From contig NW_020289999.1 of NCBI RefSeq assembly GCF_003144195.1, positions 610,759 to 674,758 on the forward strand: a DNA stretch of 64,000 nt, in the 5' to 3' direction. The stretch is from Ceraceosorus guamensis (taxonomy: Eukaryota > Basidiomycota > Exobasidiomycetes > Ceraceosorales > Ceraceosoraceae). This document shows positions 46,666 to 58,546 of this stretch, one piece after another; position 1 is the first letter of the stretch; every line of letters starts with the position of its first letter. The notes below the pieces were generated by a model. The model saw only the letters and a program-made list of their open reading frames with translations. It did not search any database and was not told where the DNA came from. The position numbers and the translations under genes were made by a program.

Positions 46666-48061
46666 CTTGATCGAGCATCCTCGTGATTGTGGCACGGCGC
46701 TCGTTGGTTCGAGAGCTCAAAGCTGATGACAGCCTCTCTACTCGTGACGGAAGTCAGTACAAGAGCAGCGATCCATGCGTGGCTTCGCTTGCTACAATGT
46801 GAATCAAGCCTGGCGGGCCGCATGTAGATGTAGACGAATGCTGGATGTTCGCGCGCAAGCACAGGCACAATCGCTACGTACCTGTGTCTTTCTCTCCCAC
46901 GCCGTTCACGATTCGTGATTGATGGGTTAGACCGACGAATACCAGCCTCTTTCACAATGATGGGTCAAAGTTGAGCAAACTCCTGTGCGTGCGAAATTGC
47001 TCGCGTTCGGAGCTTGGATCTCTTCAATCACGAATGAAAGCGTGTGTGTGTGCTCCAGTCACGAGTCACATGTGCCGACACTGATCAGCTAGCGTCATTA
47101 GCACCGGTAAGCTGAGCATCACCTGCACGCCAGAAAGAGGTGTTGGTGCTTAGCGCGTGCGGACATGTGCATACCGTAGATGCACAGTAGGCGCCGCACC
47201 CGCCATCAATACATGTGTAGTGAGTCACGTGACTGGTGCCGAGACGCTTCGTGACTGATAGGAACACGGTGCGGTGCGCAGATCGATCAAGAGGCGCTGG
47301 TGCAAATTGCGAAGGCTTTATTCACAAGTCGCCAGTCAGTATAGTGGTCTTGAGTCAGTAGTCACGAGACGAGTAGATTCGTGACTTGAGAGTGCCTGGT
47401 GCAAGTCTGATGAGTACGATAGAAGGCGAAGCGCCACGAGTGTGAGTCGGATGGAGTGCCGATGTGCCGCGGACGTTGCAATCACAATGGCAGCGCGCAG
47501 CATCAGAGGCGCAGGCATGCAGCAGCAGGTGCATGCTGATCTGAGAACGCGCGGGCGAACCTCCACTCGTGACTGCGCGACTCACGATTCCCGCCATTCA
47601 ATTCGATCACGAGCCGGATTGCCGTGCGTGGGCTTATGCAGGGTGTGGCCGTGCAGGCGATAGAGGTGAGCGTCGTTGTCAGCATATGTGATTCGAGCGC
47701 TAATCGGAGGTGCGAGGAGAGAGGGTTGTGGTCTCCCCCCCCCTACCGCTACAGTACAACCGATCAAGTCGGATCGGCACCACCTTGAGCCACCTTGACT
47801 CTTATTCGCCTCTCTTTATGACATACCAGCATCGCATTTCGCTCTCAGGTGCGCCACGACTACAGGACTCTCGCCCGGCAAGTCACAGGCTGGCATCCTC
47901 CACAACTCATCAGTCACCCACTGCGGTCTGGTAGCTCGAAGCGCTTTGATCCTGCTCAAAAGGCACGTTCGCACATCTGCAGCTCACCTACATAGGTGTT
48001 GTGTGGCCAGACGTTCTAGCTCGGGGTGGAGCGTCGGACTTCCTCATCGCGCTACAACAAG
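46666..48061. other. Intergenic region with many TCACGA-type motifs
   Basis: No gene is supported. The dispersed motif is frequent: gttcacgattcgtgattga (46904-46922), caatcacgaatg (47026-47037), cttgagtcagtagtcacgag and gattcgtgacttgag (47348-47392), and cgcgactcacgattcccgcc (47576-47595). A run of nine C is at 47735-47743. Confidence 0.5.
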
Positions 48062-51000
48062 ATGGATAATGAGGCGGACGAGTCGACCAGAGGAAGTGCA
48101 GGAGATGCGAGGACACAGAGAGAGGAGGATTTGGCAGCTATGAATGGTGTGCTTGAGGAGATGGTGGAAGAATTTCAAGCCTTGGATGAGATGTCGGATG
48201 AGGACGAAGAAGAAGAAGAAGAAGGAGATGATGACGAGGAGTATTTGGACGGCGAGGAGGGACTGGAAGAGCTTGAAGAAGATAGCGAGTATGAGCTTGC
48301 TTTGTGAGTCCGCGTAGGCTCCGAAGTCGCGTCGAGCAAATCTGAAGGCACTCTTGCTTTCTCAACCTGTAGGAATTCTGAAGAGGAAGGCGCGCTAATG
48401 GAACAGCTTCAAGGTGGCGAGGGTGATGATGATGGCAACGATGACGATGACGATGACGAGGAGGAGGGCAGTAGCGAGGATGATCTCGAGATGCAAAGTG
48501 CAGAAGCGGGTGAGGGGTCCGCAGGAGCAGGCGAGGGCCAAGATGCAGAGCACACAACGACCATCGACCTCAATGGTGAGTCAAGCAGTCCCTTGACTTT
48601 GACTGCGCCTCTTGCGAGTATGCAGCTCATGTCTGGCTTGACTGCCCCTCACATCAGAGTTACTCGCCATGCTCTCGGCTCGTCGGAATGCGGCCACTCA
48701 GGCTGGAACAGCAGGCGCAGCCACGAACCCGATCGGAAGAGGCAGCCTTTTGCAGCTCTTGGCTGGTGCGATGTCTGGCAGACGAAGAGGCGCTGCGTTT
48801 GCTCGTGACGACGATGACGACGAAGAAGAAGAAGATGACGATGACGTGAGTTGCTGCCGCCAGATCTTGCGACATCTGCAACATGCACCGAGACTGACAA
48901 TGTTGCTCCTGTCTTCTGCTGCAGGATTACTACCCGTACGGCGCCCGCGCACGAAGACCAAGACCAGGAGAACTCTGGACTAAATGCGAGGAGCCAATAG
49001 AAGATGGGCAGGAGCTTGCCAGGAGCGGGGCATTTTCGCGTGTGAGTCATTTCGCACGCTGGCATGCATGCTTCATCTTGCAGTCTGACGAGCCTACACA
49101 CCCGCTTCACACCTCACTTCTTAGCCCACTGCGAGATCCTTCAATCCCGATCTCCGTAGCGCTTTTCATCCCTCTTGCAACCTAGCAAGCAAGGTGCACG
49201 CCCGTAACGCTGCAAGGAAGCCCGTCACGAAGTCAGATTTGAGCGTGAGCCTTGTACTGAGTACCATACGTCGCAGCAGTACAAGCAGATGACTAATATG
49301 CTTGCTGCCTCCTCAGAGACACGTCCCAAACACAAATGGCACGGAAGTGGCAAAGTATCCTGCCCGGGTGTACTGTGGACAGTACTCTGATGACAGTAGC
49401 TTCTTCTACACATGCGATCAAGTGAGCGGTTCTGTCAGCGGTATCAGACCACTTTTCAGGCTTGTTCTGGCCGCTTATGTTCCTTGTACTCTCTGAATCA
49501 GGATTTCAAAGTGCACATCTACGACACTTCGGTAGCACCTCAGAAACATGCTCGCGCGGTTACCAGCACAGGTGGCGGTGGCGGTGGCGGTTGGAGAGGT
49601 CGAACATATGAAGAGACGCACGAGACGAGCTTGAAAGTCATCAAGACCATCAATGGACGTGCAGGTCAGTGGACCATCACTGATGCGCACCTGTCTCCCA
49701 ACAATGCGGTGAGTGTGATCTTCTGCAGTAGACGTCTGCGGCACGAGTCTTTTTTCGCTGACGCGCTCCAGGTCCTCCTGCTACAGTGGATGATCTACTC
49801 GTCTATTACACCATTCGTCTACCTGGTGCCTACACGAGTGGACGAACAGCAGTCCGGCAGCCAGTCCGACAAGCAGGTGCTGCTCGACTTCAGCGGAGGA
49901 GACGATGATGCAGGGGTGAGATATCGCAGAGACGGAGTGCGTCCATGTGTCTTGACTTCTCGAGCCGCAGTTGCTCTCGAAGGCTCTCGCATCGGATCTC
50001 CGCTGATGCGCAATCCTCCACCCGTGCGCAGATCTGGTCCATTCGCTTTAGCGGCGACTCGAGAGAGATCGTCGCTGGAGCCAATCAGGGATCTATCAGC
50101 GTATTCGACATAGAAGCTCGCAAGCGAGTACTGCGCATTCAAGCTCACTATGATGATGTTAACGCCGTCGCATTTGCGGACGCGGGAAGCAGCAACGTCC
50201 TCATCAGCGGCAGCGACGATTCGTTTGTCAAAGTGTGGGACCGACGATCACTTTCTGGCGGGAAACCTGCTGGTGTCTTGCCTGGTCATACCGAGGGCAT
50301 CACCTATGTCAGTCCGAAGGGCGATGGAAGGTATTGCATTTCCAACGGCAAAGACCAAAGCGTGAAGCTCTGGGACCTCAGACATATGTCTAGCAGTTCC
50401 GACTTTGATTCAGACCCAGTATCCAACTACGACGGTCAGTATTTCGGCGGTCTGAGGCTTGTACAGCAGAACATGCTGACCGACTTGTTTTTAATGTGAC
50501 ATTCGCTAGTCGGCGTCAGCAATTGGGACTATCGCAATATGTAAGTATTTTGCTTGCCTCTCGCTTGTAGTGGCCCGTGTCGCATGCTTATCACGTATAT
50601 CCTGGAATGCAGGACCTACAAGAAACCACGACATCAGCGACGTCCAAATGATAGATCGATCATGACGTATAGAGGTCATAGTGTCTTGCACACCCTGATC
50701 CGATGTCATTTCTCCCCGAGCGCTACCACTGGCCAGCAGTACATCTATTCAGGAAGCGCGGATGGCAGGATTCATGTTAGTGTGGTGGAGAATCTAAGCT
50801 TTCACTCATCAGCTTCGATCACTGCTGACCCCACGCATATTGCTGCGACCCTGTCACCTCTAGATTTGGTCGTTGGACGGTCGAGTGGTTCAGGTGCTCG
50901 ATCGAAATCTAAGTGTGCCCATGCACCGCTCAACCCATTCTGTCCGGGGGGAAGGACCACTGGCTGCCGATCCATCAGAGCCCGTGCTGGGGCAGTCCGA

Positions 51001-51342
51001 ACTGCAAGAGCGAAGGCAAAACTCTGCGGGACGTCACCAGAGCCACGGAATGGGCTGGGGCAGCACCGGTGGCGGAAGCACAGTTCGCGATGTGAGCTGG
51101 CACTCCAGCGAGCCTAGCTTGATGTCCACTAGCTGGGAACCTTCGGGCGGAAGTGAGTTTGGACAAGTGTTCCTGCCTCATCGATTTGACTATGTCAGAT
51201 GGCTGCTGGCTGACCTGTTAAATCACCTTGACGCTCTACACCCTCAGGTATCGCGAAGCACGAATGGAAAGCGTTTGGCACGAACGGCCTTGGCTTTGAA
51301 GACGCTGTCGAACAGACTCGCCTCGAAGCAATGCGCGAATAG
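48062..51342 (+). CDS. DCAF11/WDR23-like WD40 protein (CUL4-DDB1 substrate receptor)
   Basis: Thirteen exons: 48062-48303, 48373-48575, 48658-48845, 48925-49041, 49125-49244, 49317-49421, 49502-49708, 49772-49915, 50032-50434, 50510-50540, 50613-50775, 50864-51152, 51248-51342. They give 768 residues. The N-terminal 200 residues are extremely acidic (Asp/Glu runs). The WD40 domain begins near ARVYCGQYSDDSSFFYTCDQDFKVHIYD and contains the family-typical ITDAHLSPNNAVLLLQWMIYSSITPFVYL, IWSIRFSGDSREIVAGANQGSISVFD, VKVWDRRSL, HTEGITYVSPKGDGRYCISNGKDQSVKLWDLR, VSNWDYRNM and YIYSGSADGRIHIWSLDG. The order matches DCAF11/LEC14B proteins, which bring substrates to CUL4-DDB1 ubiquitin ligases. Two unusual donors appear, GTCAGT (50435) and GTTAGT (50776). 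Exon 10 is 31 nt. Confidence 0.9.
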
Positions 51343-52925
51343 AGACATTGCCCTGGCAGCTTTGATGCGCCACTTTTGGGCACATGGCCATTCACGTTTT
51401 CTACATTCTCCTGTCGACGTCTCTCCCTGCATTCTGGCATTCTGCTGTACCGTATCGCACTCTGATCCTCTCTCATTCATCATCCTTAGCTGATTGGAGT
51501 CCTGCATTTGTTCGCGACATGGCCGTTGGACATCACCGGCCGTCGACCGAGCACCTCAAGGCAAAAGGTGCCTCTCCTGCGCGACGCAGCGCGCTGCACC
51601 GCATGCCCTATCCATACGAGAGTCGGTGGGAGCCGAGAGAGTACCATGACTAGGTCAGGGCGTTGCAAGCAGGACGTGGCTGCTAGCTCGCACTGTACCT
51701 ACCTCGATTGACAGACTATCATAGCGACGGCGTGGCGGGCCGTTCGCGCATCTGTATGCCTTGACGACCCGTGCTCGCTGCCAGCATGTATATGCTGCAT
51801 GGCATGGATGGTCTTGATGACTCGCACGGATGAACACAAGCATCAGTTGATGCATGCAGAAGTGATGGGCGCGCGCGCGCGGGCGCACCGCGGCGTGACC
51901 GCGCTGCGCAGCCCAAAAATTTTTCTATATAGCTGATGATGTCGCGCGCGGCGCGCGCGCGTGCACGCGCCCTCGAAGAAGTTCTTCTTTTTATTGACGC
52001 GGTTGCAGCAGCGTATATATATGTTCATCGCAGCTATATGTATAGAGACAGAATTAAGAGCCTCAGTTGTCGTTTGGGGTGTCGTAGGCGCTGCGGGCGT
52101 TCAAAGAGAGGGAGCATGGTATGCGGGCCGGTCGCAGAGTCGCTGCTGCTGCGCGAAAGAGGCACATATGATTGAGGGAAATAATGACATGAATAGCCTG
52201 ATGAGTCGGCTCAACTCCAGGGAGGCGTAGATACGGGAACGAAAGTCCGACCTCAGTTGCTTTGACGATGCGTGTTTGTAGACATGCAACTTGATTGGGA
52301 GTCACGGGTGTGCTGGAGACTGTGACTTGAGTAGCCATACATGATGAACTGCAGTCACAGTCACGAGTGGCCAGGCGAGTTCTGCACGCTCGAACTTGAG
52401 CCTGCTTCCCCCACGCCATGCAGAGGAGAGAGGCGAAATGAAGCGGCGTAGGCGCGGCGCTTCATCAATCTTCGCGCGCGCGCGTGACGGCTTTTTTTTT
52501 TCTGTGCGAGTCTGGCGCATGGACTCGCCCGGCACGCATGCAAACCGTTGCGCACTTTGGTGTCGACTTGGGATTTGATTCACGATTGCAGTCGGGTGCT
52601 CAGCTTTCGTGACGCAGAATTCTCGACTGCCTCTACATTCGTACTATCACCTCATACGCAGCCCTCCCAATCCTCGCACTGTCTCACCCGGCCCATCTCG
52701 TCTCTTGCCCAACCCGCCGATAGCTCGCCTCACGTCCCTGCTAGCCGTCCAGCATTTCGACCTCCAACCGCCAAAGATCCCTGCCGCCAGCCTCCTGCCG
52801 TATCCTACCGACTTGCACAGACAAAGAGGTTACTTTGCCTCTTCACACGATACAAGCAGCGCTGGCGACCATTCAAACCATCGCCGCGCTGTCTTTATAA
52901 GGCTTGAACCGACCGCGCCGACGAT
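51343..52925. other. Intergenic region with CG-alternating tracts
   Basis: No gene is supported in 1.58 kb. It contains strongly alternating CG stretches at 51868-51882 and 51942-51972 on either side of an A/T palindrome (caaaaatttttctatatag), another at 52477-52487, and the dispersed motif gattcacgattgcag at 52577-52591. A pyrimidine-rich 5' leader precedes the next gene. Confidence 0.5.
51868..51972. repeat. Paired GC-alternating tracts flanking an A5T5 palindrome
   Basis: GCGCGCGCGCG-type tracts (51869-51881 and 51943-51970) lie about 60 bp apart around caaaaatttttctatatag. Alternating CG can adopt Z-DNA, and the two tracts can pair into a stem. The function is unknown. Confidence 0.55.
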
Positions 52926-55671
52926 ATGAGCTCACTCATTCTTCGTGCTAGCCGAGAGGGCGATGTGGAAGCACTTCGCACCGCACTCGATCAGCACAAG
53001 GAACAAATTGTGGAGCTTGTTGAGGCGAGGAACGAGGAGGGACTAGGAGCGCTCGCTTTGGCCGCGAGGGCAGGTCACGTCGAGGTTGTAAAGGAGCTTC
53101 TTGCCAAAGGTGAGTCTGCCGGACCCCGGCTCCCGCAGAGTATTTTTGCAGAAAGCGACGCCGAGCAGTGAAGGCGCAAGCTCGTCCAACTAAGCACTGC
53201 GTGCCCGTGCGTCGGAGGGGAAGCCATCTGCGGTCGAAGGTCTGAGCAGCTCCAGTCTGGTCTCGCAAGGACTCCTGGGCATGAAGCAGCTTCTGAACTC
53301 CAAACAGCATGCCAAGCTTTGCGCCACGAAACGCAATGCACTGATGCCTGTGGCCTCCCTTCTACCACTCACAGGTGCCGATCGCGCTCAGGCTGTTGAG
53401 CAAGGGCATGGCAAGGATCATGCCGAGATCAGTGCTCTCCTTTTTGGGCCTACGGAAGGGTCGGGAGCGGCGCCTACCGAAGCCCATCACGAAGAGGTGC
53501 AGGACTCATACCCTGTAGACATTCATGGCGGGCAGCAGCTACCCAACGGTGCCATCAGTTACGTGAATGCCATGCCAGGGATGTATGCGCAGCAGCATGG
53601 CAATTTTGTTCCGCAGCCTCCCCTTCCCTACCACGAGATGGGACCCTATGGCGCTCCTCCTGGCGCGCACCAGCCACCTCATGGCTTCTACGCTGATGGA
53701 CCAGTTGCTCACTATGGTCCGTTCTATGGACATCCGGCGGGTCCCTTCCGTGCCCCACCGGGAGCTGGGCAGCCTGTTCACCTCGCGGGCAATGGAAAGC
53801 CGGATGGCCAACACGGTCGTAAAGACTCCTCTGCCAACTTGCCCCCTCCCGACATTGCTCGCAGCATCCCATGCCGCAACTTCCCAAACTGCCGCTACGG
53901 GGATCGGTGCGCATTCGCACACCCCGTAGACATTCCTATGAGCGTTGGTCAACCTATGATTCCTCCGCATTTGGCCCCTGGACCCCTCTCGCCCTCTGCT
54001 CTTCCCGCTGGGATCACGCCCGGCGAGGCAGAGCAACATGGTCTTTACTACCAACAACCCATGCCGTACGGCTACCCCGGCTACCCGCAGCCTGGCTTCT
54101 ACCCTGCTCCACCAGGCGCTCATCATCTGCACTTTCCTCCTGGAGGGGTGCCAGTTCCTGTGCAGCTCCAAACCATCGTCTCAAATGGAGCGCCTACTGG
54201 TGAGGCAGACGCGGTTGGGCCGGTCCTTGCTCAAGAGGACACTCAGCAGGAGAATCGCGACCTCCCGACGGCTCCTGCGGAAGGGGCGCAGATCTCGGAA
54301 GCCGTCGCTTCGAGCCCAGCCCCAGCGGTAGCCGCCAATGCCGGCGATGCGACACCTCCAAGCGCACCTCAGAATGCAGACAGTACCGACGCACCCACCG
54401 CAAGCAGCCCCCCTACAGGCGGCGACGAGTCGCCAGCACCTCAAGCAGATGCACAGGGTCGTCCGCTGCACCGCCGCCAGTCTTTCAACTCGTTTTTGCA
54501 TTCTCACGCCGTGCCTTTCCAGCCTTCCGGTCACGCTGCGCCGATGGTGGATGCGAACGGAATCCCTACTGGCGTTCATGGACATTTTGCTGCCGGTCCG
54601 TCCAACTACCGTAGCAAGCCTCGAAGGGGCGGAGGCCCGTTCGGCGCACCTCGAAGCTTCCGCGAAGGTCGGCCACCGTGCACCTTTTTCCCTCAGGGAA
54701 GGTGCAGATACGGTGACAAGTGCCAGTTCCCGCACATCCTCCCAGATGGGACCGATGCTCGAGTCGCGGAGGCGCAACTTGGACAGCCCTCCCTTGCGCC
54801 GCAGGCGGCTCCTGCTGCCAAAATGCCAAAACATGCGCGAGTGAGTCCATCTACCTCAAGCTTGCCTACCCCGCCCATTGCAGCGGCTTCATCACCAACA
54901 CTGGTCAACGTGCCTAGCGGTCCCCAGGTCAAGAAGCCGCCCACAAAGCCGAACGGGATCGCCAACGGAACAGTCGGTGATGATGCGGCGACGAGTTCTG
55001 AAGCCACCGCTGGACCCTCTGCTGGCGCAGCAGCAACACCGCCTACGCGACCGACGGGTCCCAAGGCTGGTGTCAATGGCCAAAAGACCGGTGCCAATGG
55101 CAAAGCGAATGCAGGGACGGGCTCTCGAGCGAATGGTTCAGCTGGACCACCCAAGAAGCCTACTGCTCAGAAGTTGCCAAGCGCCAACGACTTCCCGGCC
55201 CTGCCATTCTCACCCAATCCTCAGCAGCCGCAAGCAGCCTCTCCTTCAGCACCGAACGGATCAGGAGCAGCGAAGTTCAACTTCTCTGCTGTGCTCTCTG
55301 CACCTGCGCCGCCAAAGCCTGTGTTAGCTCCCTCTGAGTCCGCGCCGGTCGTCGAAGCGACCTCCAAGGCGAACGAGGAGGAGAAGACTCAGAAGAGCAA
55401 AAGTAGCAAAGCAGAAAAGAAGCAACAACACAAGGCTGCTTCTGGGGCCAACTCGACTGCGAAGACGGAACAGTCCAATGAGCCCAATGGCGATGCTCAG
55501 CCGGACGATGGCTTCACCCTGGTAGGCCGTCGAATCGCGTCTACAGCCACCAATGTGTCTTCTCAGGTCTCATCGCCGCCTGCCGCCCCCGTGTCCGCTG
55601 CCAACAATGTGCCGGACAATCTCACGACCTCAGACAATCTTGCTGCCCCGTTGACTGCCGTCGGCGCATAG
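52926..55671 (+). CDS. Ankyrin-repeat plus tandem CCCH zinc-finger RNA-binding protein
   Basis: Two exons (52926-53109, 53375-55671) encode 826 residues. Residues 1-85 look like ankyrin repeats (LILRASREGDVEALRTAL, GLGALALAARAGHVEVVKELLAKGAD). Two CCCH fingers follow: CRNFPNCRYGDRCAFAH (about 228-244, C-x5-C-x5-C-x3-H) and CTFFPQGRCRYGDKCQFPH (about 497-515, C-x7-C-x5-C-x3-H). Long Pro/Gly/Ala/Tyr-rich regions surround them. The C-terminal region has SANDFPALPFSP and DDGFTLVGRR, short linear motifs shared by some mRNA-binding proteins. CCCH proteins of this type usually bind AU-rich or other mRNA elements and affect decay or translation. The fold calls are clear; target and process are not. 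The 265-nt intron is longer than average. Confidence 0.85.
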
Positions 55672-56366
55672 TCGTCGAAATTGTGCAAATTCCACACGCT
55701 TCCGTTGAGCGGAGCAGCTCCATTCATCCTGACCGCAGTACCCCCCCTTCTCTGTCTCGTCACCCACGTGAACTCCAACGAAAAGGATCGATCAGATCCA
55801 CCGAGCCTCCTGCTTCTTTCCGATACGTCGCCTCTCGCAAAATCACGACTCGTCCGTCTCACATCTCACGACTTCGCTCTCGGTCTCGATGCAAGTTCGG
55901 TCTCTTCTCCACCCAGACTCTCAGCGAGCAACAACTCTTTCGGGCTCACCCTCTCGCGTAATATCTTGGCTCTACTTCAGCCTCGCTCCCCGCCGACCTC
56001 CCAAGGACTGAATCCAGTCGCATCTTTCGGCGTTTTCTCTTTCCTTTCACCCCCCTTTCCTTCTTTTGGAACTTCTTTCGTCTTCCAGCACCTTTCGTCT
56101 CGCCCATGCACAAACCAAACATACTCGAATACATCTATGCCATCCCCCATTCTTGTCGCCCCGCAGCTTTGCCAGATGTTGTCTGCTTCACGCCAGCGCT
56201 AAATTCCGATCGTTGTCTGTGCCTAGCGCGCGTCGAAGATGCTGCAAACAGGCCATTCGAAGCATGGCTGGACGAAGTGTGTGTGTATTGCAATTGATGG
56301 AAAGAGAGCGGGGCGGGGGGGGGGGGCGCTTGCTAGTAGTACACGGAACGAAAAGTCGACGCGAGT
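55672..56366. other. Convergent intergenic region
   Basis: No gene is supported. A run of twelve G lies at 56315-56326, close to the stop codon of the minus-strand CSN2 gene. Confidence 0.5.
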
Positions 56367-58546
56367 TCACATCTGTTGAGCCCAGGCTCGACCCAGACCG
56401 CTCATGCCGCCCATCGGCTGTGCCATGCCTGCACCAGGTCCCGAACCATGCATGGCGTGCTTCTCCTCGATGGACTCTCCAAGCCTATCGATTTCCTGCA
56501 CCCACTTGTGCAAAGCGTCGTACCGCCTGCCAGCCAGCGTCTTGCCTCCTCCCGCCCCCGCCCCCGCATCATCCTTGGGATGGATGATGAGCCTGGATTG
56601 CACCGCATCGATGCGTCCTGCAATGCGACCATCTAGAATGAGTACCATGAGCAGCTCTTCGACTGCCGCGGTGGTGATGTTCAGATGCTGCAGTCAAGAG
56701 GCGCAGCGGATGCGATGAGATTCTGCAGAGTCGAGACGGAGAAACCTTGCAACTCACCCTCGCTAGGAAACTAAGCTCCACACGCGTATACGATTGGATC
56801 AAGTCGATGAGATACTGGGTTCGCAGACCCTTGAGCACTTCGTCGATATGAGCTCTGATGAATGGATCGTCCATGATGGTGGCCCGATTCTCTGAAAGGG
56901 TCTTGATATATGTCAGCCAAGTGGGCGCGCACAAAGCAGATCATGTGTCGACGCACCCCTCAAAATCTTCTCTGCTTCATGCACTTCTCTGCGCTGGTAA
57001 GCCGCCACCAAATTGGTCATGGCGACGATTTGAGGGTCGTTTTTGTATCTACGTGCGCGGGCTCCGAGCTCTCAATGCCAGCGCAGGCCATCGCCTAGGC
57101 CTATAAGATCGAGTCGTCACTTACGGCTTGGTTTCCTGACTGTCGAACGGATTGATGTCTGAACCCATGAGCATGTGCGCGAGAACCAGGTATTTTAGAA
57201 CAGTGATTCGCTGAGGGCTACCAGCCTCATCATACGACAAGAATGACTGGAAGAAGTCCATCTGCGCATCTTTCCAGCGCTCTGTTAAAGGGAGGGAGAT
57301 GTGCCAAACATGCCGTGTCTGAGTGACACTCCAGGTCTGCCAGTCAATGAGTCTGAGCACTCACTCTCGGCCATGTGCATCTTGCCGCCGCATTCTCGAA
57401 TAACGCCCATGATCCTGGGATGTGGAATAGCACTGCGCACGCTCAACGTCGCATCGTACGTCTCCTTGAGCTTCTTGAAATCACGCATCTCGTCGTACAT
57501 CAAAATTTCTAGCGAGAAGACTTCGAGCAACACAGTTGCTCTGCTACCATCGCCTTCGCCAGACTGCTCTTCACAGTGAGCTCGTAGATCTTTGAGAATC
57601 TACAATGGGGGCAAGATCACTATGTGTCAGGTGCCGCAGTTACCTCTAGTCGAGCTTCTCCGATTGGAGGCTTACACACCTTTGCAAGTCTGCCCCATTC
57701 CTTCCTCGCGAGCCACAGTCGAGCCAATTTCAGGTCCGTTTTGATGCTCAGTCGCTCATTCTTTGCGCTCTCTAAAGCTGTCTTCGTGGTACTGTAGAAG
57801 CGTTCCATGGTAGCCAGGTCGAGCGTTGACCCCTCGTTGCTGTGAGAAATAGCTGAGCCGTGACCTTCTCCCGCAGCAGCAGAGACGTAGTCCAAGATGT
57901 TGTTGATACTCTTCTCGCTGTCGGGAAGTAGCGTCAAGAGAGTTGAGCGCGCTGCACAGACAACGTAGGATCAAAGCACGCATCACCTACGAGTAATTCC
58001 TTGTTACCGCTGATCTGGTGTAGCCCAGCAGCTCTTCGTACGTTTTGAGCGCATTCGCATGCTTTCCTCGCCTGAAATTTAGCTTGGTAGACTGCTTCAA
58101 CGCTTTGAAGCCCCTGAGATGAAGAGCAGGTAGTTTGTGAGCAGACCGTGATCGGCGAGCAAGCAATCGAGCACTGTGCGCACCAGTCGCCAGGTGTGCC
58201 TTCCTGTTCTACGACCTTTCGAAAGTCTGCCAAAGCGCCTTCCGGATCGTCCTCCTTCTTGCCTGTGGGCGATAAGTCCGCAAATTTAGCGACTTCTGCT
58301 CGTAGCCACTGACAAAGAGGGGAATGTCGCTCACCTTTGGCGTTGTAGTACAAGTTCTCGATGTCAGCATCTCCGGCATCCCCATCGTCCTCCTCGTAAT
58401 CAAAATCGTAATCCTCATCCGCCGCATCATCCATCAGAAACTGCGTGTATGCGTGTGTCAATCAGTTGCAGATCGTCAGCTGCCTGGGCCCAATCCCGCA
58501 TCGCGCTGTCCCCTTCGGATCACAAACGCACCTCATCGTCCGACAT
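56367..58546 (-). CDS. CSN2: COP9 signalosome subunit 2
   Basis: Ten exons (58532-58546, 58335-58440, 58184-58262, 57991-58113, 57680-57917, 57365-57599, 57125-57281, 56957-57048, 56758-56891, 56367-56687) give 499 residues. The acidic N-terminus MSDDEFLMDD...[12 protein letters not shown] is typical of CSN2. Helical repeats then show [86 protein letters not shown] and [10 protein letters not shown]. The PCI/winged-helix end includes [27 protein letters not shown] and [24 protein letters not shown]2 helps the CSN complex bind cullins so that CSN5 removes Nedd8. The first coding exon has only 15 nt. Donors include GTGCGT, GTGCGC, GTGTGT and GTAGGT. The tail after KWVQEIDRL is Gly/Met-rich and lineage-specific. 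Confidence 0.95.

Noticed and set aside
51597-51656. Possible extra last exon of DCAF11 ending in WEPREYHD
   Set aside because: The DCAF11 model already ends with the family-typical KHEWKAFGTNG and a stop at 51342. There is no in-frame splice link to this stretch.
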